A DNA stretch of 6,309 nt, taken from the NCBI GenBank assembly GCA_047625765.1, contig JBLHRE010000106.1:1-6309 (forward strand). Reading direction: 5' to 3'. Origin of the DNA: JBLHRE01 sp047625765 (lineage in GTDB: Bacteria > Bacteroidota > Bacteroidia > Flavobacteriales > JBLHRE01). Each line of letters begins with the position of its first letter. Within the stretch, counting starts at the first letter, position 1. The translations under genes and the position numbers were made by a program. The notes under the pieces are model-generated. The model had not been told where the DNA came from. It did not search any database and was given only the letters and a program-made list of their open reading frames with translations. Below are positions 1 to 6,279 of the stretch, one piece after another.

Positions 1-204
1 TTTGTTTACCATCCACGTTCCAACTGCTTGTCTCTCTACAAATACATTAGATGGTTGCTTGTCTTCTATTTCGATGCTCAGAATATCATCCATATTTTCA
101 ATATGAAAATCCTGACGATCGGTTCTCGAACCTATCTTTAAATAATACAATGCTGCAGCCATTGCTACTAGCACCAGTAAAAAGCGTACACCCCTATTTT
201 TCAT
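1..204 (-). CDS. DUF4340-like membrane-anchored protein, N-terminal 68 residues (runs off the left edge)
   Basis: The reading frame opens with an ATG at 204 and stays open for 68 codons to the window edge, so the C-terminal part is missing. The start lies inside the end of gldG (11-nt overlap, ATG to gldG stop TAG), the same tight packing seen throughout this operon. The protein begins MKNRGVRF, followed by a single hydrophobic segment at about residues 7-20, then a charged region with the pattern DFHIENMDDILSIEIED (about 33-49) and a GTWMVNK end (62-68). That order (N-terminal anchor, an 'F-I-x-D/N-x-x-x-I-x-x-I' strand, then 'W-x-V-N-x-K') resembles the N-terminus of DUF4340 proteins, which often accompany GldG-type ABC transporter genes in other bacteria. 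The assignment rests on pattern resemblance alone. A role as a periplasm-facing partner of GldF/GldG is inferred. Confidence 0.68.
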   Translation of the reverse strand, partial: MKNRGVRFLLVLVAMAAALYYLKIGSRTDRQDFHIENMDDILSIEIEDKQPSNVFVERQAVGTWMVNK

Positions 205-1936
205 ATCTAATTGCGTATTTTCTTCTTCTTAATATTCTTAATATCAAACCTATTAAAAGCACCAAAACTATAGGTAAGGCTACATTTAAAAATTTGATCA
301 AACCTTTGTTCTCTGTTATGGTGTTTTTATTCATCAAACGTAAAGCCACTTCACGTTTTCTAATTTGATTTAAACCTGTATCGTCTAACAAATAGTCCAA
401 GGCATTCATCAAAAAGGTCTTGTTTCCATAAACATGATTTGTGCGGCTATAGGTCCATTTATCAATACCCAAAGGCACGGCTTCGCCTTTATGCGTTTGG
501 TTTTTAATGATGTCTCCATCTGCTACAACAATCATTTTGTTAGCCTTACTTTCTTTTACAATTTCAATTGGCTCTGGACTATCTAATTTTGGAACCAAAC
601 TAAACTTAAAATGTGAGGTAAAATTCCCTTCTAACAAAACGGCCATTGGCACATTAGATTTCGAAAAATAGTTCTCGTCTGGTTTGTTTAACAACAAATC
701 TAAGGTGATGATATTTGGAGTGCTCGATAGTCTGCTAGTCTTAGAGCTATGCAGTAAGAATGTTTTTTTAACTCCCTTTACTATCACTGTATCTATGCTA
801 CTTCCAAACTCCATTCTTACAGGATTTACATTAGAAGTAATCGGGTGAGGCTGAATATTACGTACCATCGGAAAATAATACCAAGGAGCAATATTCCATT
901 GTGGAGTTCCCCCTACATTTCCTTCTGGAATTAAAATAGGAGCTGCTTCAAAATCTTGCACCAAATTAAAGTTGATTCTGGCTCCGTAAGTAAACAATTG
1001 CTTATCCAAACCAATATCTGCTCTAGGAAATGTTACAATTTTATTGTTGGTTGCAAGGCTATCCATTTCTGCAGCAACCATATCTACCAACCACATTACT
1101 TTTCCGCCACGCATTATAAACTGATCGACCAAGAATTGATCTAGACGCGAAAAAGATTCGATTGGTTTAGCAATAATTAAGGCATCGAAATATGCCATAT
1201 TTCTTTGCTGCGCCAAAATAGAAGGCTTACCGGTTGTACTATCTACCGGAAACTGTCTTAAATTAAACTGTTGTACTATGTAATATTCTTCTAAGCTGGC
1301 CGTAATGTCAGCAACTTGCTCTTCAGCCAATTCGCCATGGCCTTGCAAAAAGGCAATAGATGGTTTTCTTTCTGTACTTAGCTTGCGAATAGCATTTACC
1401 AAAGCAAATTCTAATCCTTCTACAGATGAGTTCAATACCTGTTCTGCGGGAGCTTGTTCGTCTACCAATAACTGAATAGCCTCTTCGTTATTTCTATAAC
1501 GAACCAAGGCACCAGGGAAAATAACTTGCTGCGAGCGGTTATCACCTTCATTAACTTGTATGGTACTTGGTGTTAAACCTTTCTCTTGCAATTGCGCGTA
1601 AACCTCGTATCGTTCTTCTTGATTCTCGCTTTCAGAAGGATTTACAAATACAAAATCAATATTATCGGAATGTGCCTTAAACTCTTCCAACATTCTTTGC
1701 GTTTCGTTTCCTAAACGCTGAAAACCTGCTGGAAATTCACCCTCTAAATACACTTCGAAATAAACGATATCATCCAATCCAGCCAACAAATCTTTGGTTA
1801 CCTGATTTAGAGTAAATCGTTTTTCTGCAGTAAGGTCTATTCTAAAAAATGCGAGCGATGCAATAATGTTCACCAGAATTAAAATAGCAAGGGCAACAGC
1901 CAATCGACCTAAATCTCTTTGCTTCTTTTTTACCAT
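194..1936 (-). CDS. gldG: GldG, gliding-associated ABC transporter auxiliary (substrate-binding-like) component
   Basis: This 580-residue protein has the GldG layout. A short basic N-terminus is followed by a membrane segment at about residues 11-31 and the family-typical juxtamembrane stretch FRIDLTAEKRFTLN (31-44). A long extracytoplasmic region follows, containing an FLQGHGEL motif (196-203). A second membrane helix lies at about 549-569, with a basic cytoplasmic tail rich in Arg and Lys. In Flavobacterium johnsoniae GldG works with the permease GldF and the ATPase GldA, and mutants lose gliding. Its substrate is unknown, and some gliding Bacteroidota lack this transporter, so it is not the motor itself. 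The ATG at 1936 overlaps the gldF stop by 7 nt (ATGGTAA), which fixes the start and suggests coupling. The stop overlaps the next gene by 11 nt. Length is normal and the frame is intact. Confidence 0.93.
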   Translation of the reverse strand: MVKKKQRDLGRLAVALAILILVNIIASLAFFRIDLTAEKRFTLNQVTKDLLAGLDDIVYFEVYLEGEFPAGFQRLGNETQRMLEEFKAHSDNIDFVFVNPSESENQEERYEVYAQLQEKGLTPSTIQVNEGDNRSQQVIFPGALVRYRNNEEAIQLLVDEQAPAEQVLNSSVEGLEFALVNAIRKLSTERKPSIAFLQGHGELAEEQVADITASLEEYYIVQQFNLRQFPVDSTTGKPSILAQQRNMAYFDALIIAKPIESFSRLDQFLVDQFIMRGGKVMWLVDMVAAEMDSLATNNKIVTFPRADIGLDKQLFTYGARINFNLVQDFEAAPILIPEGNVGGTPQWNIAPWYYFPMVRNIQPHPITSNVNPVRMEFGSSIDTVIVKGVKKTFLLHSSKTSRLSSTPNIITLDLLLNKPDENYFSKSNVPMAVLLEGNFTSHFKFSLVPKLDSPEPIEIVKESKANKMIVVADGDIIKNQTHKGEAVPLGIDKWTYSRTNHVYGNKTFLMNALDYLLDDTGLNQIRKREVALRLMNKNTITENKGLIKFLNVALPIVLVLLIGLILRILRRRKYAIRYEK

Positions 1937-2661
1937 TTTCTACTTCTTAATACGGTTTGTGTAATCAATAAAGTAAGTCCAACAAAAGAAACAAAATAAA
2001 CCACATCTCTACTGTCTATTACTCCTCTACTTATGGATGCATAATGGGTATCTATTCCCAGATTATTCACAAACAATTCTGCTCCTCCTAACACATCGAA
2101 AGAGCTTAAACTACTAATCCCATTGTAACAAATAAAACATAGAAACAGGGCTATCATAAAAGCAACAATTTGGTTCTTGGTAATTGCCGATGAAAGGATT
2201 CCTAATCCCACATAACAAGCCGCTAAAAAGATCAAACCAAAATAAGACCCCATAGTTGCTCCCGTATCTAAATTGCCTTGCGGAGCGCCTAATTGATAAA
2301 CAGTAATTACATAAATCAAGGTTGGAATTAGAGTTAAGATTACCAATACCAATGCTGCAATATACTTTGCAGCAATAATTTGCAATTCTGTCAACGGTCT
2401 GGTAAATAATAGTTCCAATGTTCCCGCCTTATGCTCATCGGCAAACATGCGCATGGTAATGGCAGGAATCAAAAACATAAACACCCAAGGCGCTAAAACA
2501 AATAAAGAGTCTAAGCTGCTATAACCCGCATCTAGAATATTAAAATTGCCATCGAACATCCATAGGAACATTCCATTGAGCAGTAAAAAAATCATGATTA
2601 CCAAGTAACCTGTTAAGGAACTTAGGTAGGCACGAATTTCTTTTGTGATTAATGCTTTCAT
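1930..2661 (-). CDS. gldF: GldF, gliding-associated ABC transporter permease
   Basis: This 243-residue, very hydrophobic protein has about six membrane segments (roughly 17-35, 54-70, 98-122, 139-160, 163-180 and 218-238). Between segments 2 and 3 lies the cytoplasmic stretch RMFADEHKAGTLELLFTRPL (71-90), the hallmark of NosY/ABC-2-type permeases that contacts the ATPase. Length and sequence fit GldF of Flavobacteriia. It should form the inner-membrane channel of the GldA-GldF-GldG transporter. The ATPase GldA is not encoded in this window; in F. johnsoniae gldA is also separate from gldFG. The ATG at 2661 overlaps the stop of the upstream small gene by 4 nt (ATGA), and the stop overlaps gldG by 7 nt, so all three are probably translated from one message. 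Confidence 0.94.
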   Translation of the reverse strand: MKALITKEIRAYLSSLTGYLVIMIFLLLNGMFLWMFDGNFNILDAGYSSLDSLFVLAPWVFMFLIPAITMRMFADEHKAGTLELLFTRPLTELQIIAAKYIAALVLVILTLIPTLIYVITVYQLGAPQGNLDTGATMGSYFGLIFLAACYVGLGILSSAITKNQIVAFMIALFLCFICYNGISSLSSFDVLGGAELFVNNLGIDTHYASISRGVIDSRDVVYFVSFVGLTLLITQTVLRSRKW

Positions 2662-2951
2662 ATTAAAAGGTCTTTTTGATCAACACTCCAAGCTTCTGCT
2701 TGTGCTGCAAACAAGGGTTTTGTTTTAGCCCAAACTCCCTGAAAAAATTCAGAACTTCTGTAATTCGCCAAACTCTCTTCCTTGTCCCACCAGCTGTAAG
2801 TGAAATATATTTCCGGATTGTTTCTATCGCTCAAAAGCTCCAAGCGTTCGCAGCCCTCAAAACCACGAATTCTGCTTTTTGTTTGCTCAAAAACCTCCAA
2901 AAAAGTTGGAATATTTTCTGTGGCAAATGTTAGTTTAACAATACGTATCAT
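2658..2951 (-). CDS. Antibiotic biosynthesis monooxygenase (ABM)-fold small protein
   Basis: This is a 97-residue soluble protein with the dimeric alpha/beta-barrel ABM pattern. It opens with a beta strand MIRIVKLTF (1-9), continues with an amphipathic helix (about 13-27), and then GFEGCERLELL (30-40). The typical central strand and helix follow, with YSWWDKEESLANYRSSEFF (52-70) and a WAKTKPLFA helix (74-82). Members of this fold include quinol monooxygenases, heme-degrading enzymes and many proteins of unknown function, and nothing here selects a substrate. It is coupled on both sides by ATGA 4-nt overlaps, to the SAM hydroxide adenosyltransferase upstream and gldF downstream. I recall the same neighbour order upstream of gldF in other flavobacteria, which would argue for a conserved but undefined link. 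No signal peptide or membrane segment is seen. Confidence 0.85.
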   Translation of the reverse strand: MIRIVKLTFATENIPTFLEVFEQTKSRIRGFEGCERLELLSDRNNPEIYFTYSWWDKEESLANYRSSEFFQGVWAKTKPLFAAQAEAWSVDQKDLLI

Positions 2952-3754
2952 TTAAAATAAATTGTTACAATGTCTCTATAATTCATGCCAAGCAAGGAAC
3001 TTGCTCCTCCAAACTGTTTACCATGCCCTCTGCTTATTGCTATCTCTAAAAGCTTGGAAGAGTTAAACAAGGCCAAAGCCTTACCTTCTTCTGCCACTTC
3101 GCTATACGCATTGGATATAACGTGAATTTTTCTACTTCTAGGTAGAATAATTTCACAGTCTCTACCCGCTTGGACTTGCTTAAATACTGTTGCCGAAATA
3201 TTGGTTACCAAGTTCCCGAAATTATCTACATAAATCACCATGCCTCTTATGTTCGACTTATCCGACTTTACAATTGCTTGAACCATTTTAGATTCTTTCC
3301 ACTCCAATTTCTCCCTACCAATCACAGCCAACTGTCCACCTCTGGCAATATGACAAGCGGCTCGCACAAATACATCTTTCATGGGAAAGGTAAACTGATC
3401 GTCATCTTGCCCAATTCCAATACTAATAATTTTATCCGCTTTTATTTCTGGAAAGAGTAAGGCAAAAAAGCCATTATCGGCACCAATAAAATAATGTCCG
3501 TCAATTTTAGCCGCAATATGATCATTGCTTAAGGTACGTTCTGCATCCACTCCCATCATGTGAATAGTGCCTTTCGGAAAATGCTTATAAGAATTACGTA
3601 AAATAAATGCTCCTTGGTGAATATCAAAAGGTTCCACCTCGTGCGATATGTCTACAACCTGTGTCCCAGGAAGTTCCGTTAGAATTGCTCCCTTAATGGC
3701 TGCCGTAAAATAATCTTTGGTCCCGTAATCGGTGGTAAGGGTTATAATAGCCAT
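2948..3754 (-). CDS. SAM hydroxide adenosyltransferase (DUF62, chlorinase/fluorinase family)
   Basis: Proteins of this family hydrolyse S-adenosylmethionine to adenosine and methionine by activating water; halogenases are a specialised branch. The 268-residue length is normal. Family landmarks are LTTDYGTKDYF (6-16), DISHEVEPFD (35-44), HYFIGADNGF (87-96), MKDVFVRAACHIARGG (125-140, with the expected histidine at H135), YVDNFGNLVTNI (175-186) and a C-terminal barrel domain with LFNSSKLLEIAISRG (229-243). The motif usually read as D-P-G-V-G-x-x-R is changed to M-M-G-V-D-A-E-R (66-73): arginine R73 is kept, but the usual Asp position is Met and an Asp sits four residues later (D70). The ATG at 3754 is the first gene of the minus-strand operon, and its stop overlaps the ABM gene by 4 nt. 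A hydrolase role is likely, while the coupling to gliding genes is unexplained. Confidence 0.9.
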   Translation of the reverse strand: MAIITLTTDYGTKDYFTAAIKGAILTELPGTQVVDISHEVEPFDIHQGAFILRNSYKHFPKGTIHMMGVDAERTLSNDHIAAKIDGHYFIGADNGFFALLFPEIKADKIISIGIGQDDDQFTFPMKDVFVRAACHIARGGQLAVIGREKLEWKESKMVQAIVKSDKSNIRGMVIYVDNFGNLVTNISATVFKQVQAGRDCEIILPRSRKIHVISNAYSEVAEEGKALALFNSSKLLEIAISRGHGKQFGGASSLLGMNYRDIVTIYFK

Positions 3755-3799
3755 TCAATCTTGCGAGCTTTTTGGATATATTCTATGGGTAAAATTTCG

Positions 3800-3807
3800 T
3801 TATTTTG
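3800..3807 (+). promoter_or_regulatory. Candidate -7 element for the phoH-purC-DUF983 operon
   Basis: TTATTTTG differs from TAnnTTTG at one of six fixed positions and lies about 55 nt upstream of the chosen GTG at 3864. The nearest clear TTTG upstream (3771-3774) is 25 nt away, longer than the usual 17-23, so this is a weak candidate. It is listed because no better plus-strand promoter was found between the divergent genes. Confidence 0.28.
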
Positions 3808-3814
3808 CTAAGCT

Positions 3815-3844
3815 CAAAAATACACAAATAATTAGGCTGTCAAA
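3815..3844 (-). promoter_or_regulatory. Bacteroidota-type promoter for the SAM hydroxide adenosyltransferase-gldFG operon
   Basis: On the minus strand, TTTG (3844-3841) is followed after 18 nt by TATTTTTG (3822-3815), an exact match to the TAnnTTTG -7 element of Bacteroidota primary sigma-factor promoters. The spacing is close to the usual 19 nt. Transcription should start near 3811, giving a leader of roughly 55-60 nt before the ATG at 3754. The TTTG is part of TTTGACA, so the -33 region also looks like a classical -35 box. Start position and activity are inferred. Confidence 0.6.
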
Positions 3845-3863
3845 GGCTTATTATACACTCAAA

Positions 3864-4811
3864 GTGCATCAAAAAACATTTGCCCTAAAAGGGATCGATC
3901 CAATAGAAATTTATGGTGCTGGCAATAAAAAGCTAAAGCAAATACAAGCCCTTTTTCCAAAGCTAAAAATTATTGCCCGTGGCGATATTATTATGGTAGA
4001 GGGTGATGCCGAAATTTTAGAGTTATTTGAAGAGAAATATGAGCTCTTTATAGCCCACCTTAATAAGTTCCATAAGCTAACCGAAGCAAACATCGAAAGC
4101 TTAATGATGGATGATGGTGCAACTATTATAGAAAATAATGGAGGTGCTGATGTTATTGTACATGGAAATAATGGACAACTTATAAAAGCAAAAACAGCCA
4201 ATCAAAGAAGCATGGTAGCTGCTGTTACGGAGAATGATTTAATATTTGCTATTGGCCCTGCGGGTACTGGTAAAACTTATACTGCTGTAGCTTTAGCGGT
4301 AAGAGCCTTAAAAAATAGAGAAGTAAAAAGAATCATTTTAACCAGACCTGCAGTTGAGGCTGGCGAAAACTTAGGATTTTTACCTGGAGATTTAAAAGAA
4401 AAATTAGATCCCTACCTACAGCCCTTATATGATGCTTTGCGTGATATGATTCCTAACGAAAAGTTATTGTACTATTTCGAAAATGGCATTATTCAAATTG
4501 CACCATTGGCATTTATGCGCGGTAGAACCTTAGATAGGGCTTTTGTTATTTTAGATGAAGCACAAAATGCCTCCACGGGTCAATTAAAAATGTTCTTAAC
4601 CCGAATGGGTAAGACCGCAAAGTTTATTGTTACTGGTGACCAAACCCAGATTGATCTACCCAAGCGTCAGCAATCTGGATTATTACATATCGAAGATTTA
4701 TTAAAAAACATAAAAGGCATCGCATTCATCCACCTCGATGAAAGTGATGTTGTTCGTCACCGTTTGGTTAAAAGGATAATCAACGCATACAAAAGCATAG
4801 AAAATGAGTAA
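3864..4811 (+). CDS. phoH: PhoH/YbeZ-like P-loop ATPase
   Basis: This is a PhoH-family NTPase, related to helicase-like ATPases and linked in other bacteria to RNA metabolism; its exact role is uncertain. Counting from the chosen start (315 residues), an N-terminal domain of about 1-100 contains the family stretch FPKLKIIARGD (31-41). The P-loop domain follows with Walker A GPAGTGKT (131-138), TRPAVEAGENLGFLPGD (160-176), Walker B VILDEAQN (228-235), TGDQTQID (257-264) and a basic VVRHRLVKRI (296-305). No PIN or other nuclease domain is fused. The frame is open further upstream to an ATG at 3732, but that start would run into the divergent gene and add 44 residues unlike the family. The GTG at 3864 gives a start (VHQKTFALKGIDPIEIYG) that aligns with known N-termini, and there is no in-frame ATG or TTG between them. 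The stop overlaps purC by 8 nt. Confidence 0.9.
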   Translation: MHQKTFALKGIDPIEIYGAGNKKLKQIQALFPKLKIIARGDIIMVEGDAEILELFEEKYELFIAHLNKFHKLTEANIESLMMDDGATIIENNGGADVIVHGNNGQLIKAKTANQRSMVAAVTENDLIFAIGPAGTGKTYTAVALAVRALKNREVKRIILTRPAVEAGENLGFLPGDLKEKLDPYLQPLYDALRDMIPNEKLLYYFENGIIQIAPLAFMRGRTLDRAFVILDEAQNASTGQLKMFLTRMGKTAKFIVTGDQTQIDLPKRQQSGLLHIEDLLKNIKGIAFIHLDESDVVRHRLVKRIINAYKSIENE

Positions 4812-5754
4812 TACTATCACCCATACTGATTTCAACTTTGAAGGTCAAAAATCTGTTTACAGAGGGAAAGTTCGTGAGGTTTATAATATCAATGATGAAT
4901 TGTTGGTAATGATTGCTACCGACCGTATCTCAGCTTTTGATGTGGTCTTGCCCGAAGGGATTCCTTACAAGGGCCAAGTCTTAAACCAAATTGCAGAAAA
5001 GTTCTTGAACGCAACCCGTGATATTGTACCTAATTGGTTGTTAGACACTCCAGACCCTATGGTTGCTGTTGGTCATTATTGCGAGCCTTTCAAAGTCGAA
5101 ATGGTGATCCGTGGATATTTGGCAGGACATGCAGCAAGGGAATACAAGGCAGGAAAAAGAACCTTATGTGGTGTTGCTTTACCAGACAGACTTAAGGAAA
5201 ATGACAAATTACCTGAACCTATTATTACGCCAACTACCAAAGCAGCTGTAGGGCACGATGAAGATATTTCTAGAGAAGCAATTCTAGAACAGGACATTGT
5301 TAGCGAAGCAGATTACATTCAGTTAGAGAAATATACTAAAGCTTTGTTCCAAAGAGGAACAGAAATGGCTGCTGACAAAGGTTTGATTCTGGTAGACACC
5401 AAATATGAATTTGGTAAAACGGCTGATGGAACCATTATCTTGATTGATGAAATTCACACGCCTGACTCTTCGCGTTATTTTTATGCCGAAGGTTTCCAAG
5501 AGCGTCAGGATAATAATGAAGATCAGAAGCAGCTTTCAAAAGAATTTGTACGTCAATGGTTAATCGCTAATGGTTTTCAAGGAAAAGATGGTCAAACAAT
5601 CCCAGAAATGACAGAAGAATACGTTGCTTCGGTTTCTGAGCGATACATTGAATTGTTTGAAAAAATTACAGGAGAAAGCTTCAACAAAGCCGACACCTCT
5701 CAAATTATGTCTCGTGTTGAAAATAATGTCAACAGCTATTTACAATCCAAATAG
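4804..5754 (+). CDS. purC: Phosphoribosylaminoimidazole-succinocarboxamide (SAICAR) synthase
   Basis: PurC joins CAIR and aspartate using ATP to make SAICAR in de novo purine synthesis, in the cytoplasm. Motifs are YRGKVREVY (19-27, nucleotide-binding loop), TDRISAFDVVLP (39-50), the substrate-binding region CEPFKVEMVIRGYLAGH (93-109), GHDEDIS (150-156), LVDTKYEFG (196-204) and DEIHTPDSSRYF (215-226). At 316 residues it belongs to the long form resembling yeast ADE1, rather than the roughly 240-residue form of Escherichia coli. The first signature ends in AGHA where many relatives have a Gly-Ser, which I take as normal for this branch. The ATG at 4804 lies in the end of phoH (ATGAGTAA, 8-nt overlap), indicating coupled translation. 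No purine operator or riboswitch is seen nearby, since the gene is internal to the operon. Confidence 0.97.
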   Translation: MSNTITHTDFNFEGQKSVYRGKVREVYNINDELLVMIATDRISAFDVVLPEGIPYKGQVLNQIAEKFLNATRDIVPNWLLDTPDPMVAVGHYCEPFKVEMVIRGYLAGHAAREYKAGKRTLCGVALPDRLKENDKLPEPIITPTTKAAVGHDEDISREAILEQDIVSEADYIQLEKYTKALFQRGTEMAADKGLILVDTKYEFGKTADGTIILIDEIHTPDSSRYFYAEGFQERQDNNEDQKQLSKEFVRQWLIANGFQGKDGQTIPEMTEEYVASVSERYIELFEKITGESFNKADTSQIMSRVENNVNSYLQSK

Positions 5755-5771
5755 GCCTAAGCGGCAAGCTC

Positions 5772-6149
5772 ATGTTCAAAAAAGGATCGAAACTATATAG
5801 TGTATTTGGTAATAAATGCCCGAGATGTCATGTCGGAAAATATTACGAAGACGGGAATCCATACAATTTGAAAAAATTGACCAAAATGTATGATTCTTGC
5901 TCGGAATGCGGACAGAGTTTTAGGCTAGAGCCTGCATTCTATCTGGGTGCTAGTTATGTTAGTTACGGTCTAAGTGTAGGGATATTCCTTATATTATACC
6001 CGCTTCTCGCTTATAACTATCCCGAAGCAGAAGTAGGCTTTTTCTTTCAAATCATCATTGGGGTCATGATTTTGTGTACTCCCATCATGTACAAACTTTC
6101 TAGAATTATCTGGATTAACTTTTTTGTAAAGTATCAAAAGGAAGCATAA
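5772..6149 (+). CDS. DUF983 family small membrane protein with zinc-ribbon-like cysteines
   Basis: This 125-residue protein starts 17 nt after the purC stop and is probably the last gene of the phoH-purC operon, since a terminator follows 19 nt after its stop. The N-terminal half carries two CxxC pairs, C16-P-R-C19 and C43-S-E-C46, expected to bind one metal ion, followed by FRLEPAFYLGASY (50-62). Two membrane helices follow at about 57-81 and 88-107, and then a basic C-terminal tail. This order of a cysteine knuckle followed by two helices is the DUF983 pattern, a family common in Bacteroidota and Proteobacteria with no established function. Nothing in the sequence links it to purine synthesis beyond position. 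The ATG at 5772 has no clear ribosome binding site. Confidence 0.88.
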   Translation: MFKKGSKLYSVFGNKCPRCHVGKYYEDGNPYNLKKLTKMYDSCSECGQSFRLEPAFYLGASYVSYGLSVGIFLILYPLLAYNYPEAEVGFFFQIIIGVMILCTPIMYKLSRIIWINFFVKYQKEA

Positions 6150-6168
6150 CAATTACAGAGTTACAATT

Positions 6169-6206
6169 AAAAAGCCCCAGTGAAAAACATTTCACTGGGG
6201 CTTTTT
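6169..6206 (+). terminator. Rho-independent terminator of the phoH-purC-DUF983 operon
   Basis: A perfect 17-bp inverted repeat (6169-6185 with 6190-6206) encloses a four-base loop AACA. The core GCCCCAGTG/CACTGGGGC is GC-rich and flanked by A5 and T5 runs, so transcription leaving the DUF983 gene should stop here. The T-run on the opposite strand (TTTTTAATT) means it could also work for leftward transcripts. Confidence 0.9.
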
Positions 6207-6243
6207 ACTGCCAAATAATATATCGCAGCAATACTTAAACAAT

Positions 6244-6279
6244 AAAAAAAAGCTCCTGTGCAAATGCACAGGAGCTTTT
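6244..6279 (-). terminator. Second hairpin terminator, best oriented for a leftward gene beyond the right edge
   Basis: An inverted repeat of at least 14 bp (6248-6261 with 6266-6279) with loop AAAT has the core GCTCCTGTGC/GCACAGGAGC. On the minus strand the hairpin is followed by eight T (complement of A at 6244-6251), against only four T on the plus strand. It therefore best serves a convergent minus-strand gene ending to the right, although it may also act as a backup for the plus-strand operon. Confidence 0.78.

Noticed and set aside
51..368. Plus-strand open frame of 105 codons with hydrophobic residues
   Set aside because: It lies opposite the end of gldG and the start of the DUF4340-like gene, both supported by family patterns and overlap spacing; it resembles no known protein and is a shadow of the coding strand.
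3743..3748. TATAAT box on the plus strand inside the start of the SAM hydrolase gene
   Set aside because: It resembles a sigma-70 -10 box, but Bacteroidota promoters use TAnnTTTG, and no suitably spaced upstream element was found.
3785..3811. Tiny plus-strand frame starting ATG at 3785 in the divergent gap
   Set aside because: It ends after eight codons at TAA and overlaps the promoter candidates; nothing supports translation.
3911..4201. Minus-strand open frame of 96 codons inside phoH
   Set aside because: It is Ser/Ile/Phe-rich with no recognisable domain and lies opposite conserved PhoH sequence; it is a shadow frame.
5076..5297. Minus-strand open frame of 73 codons inside purC
   Set aside because: It lies opposite well-conserved PurC motifs and has no family resemblance.
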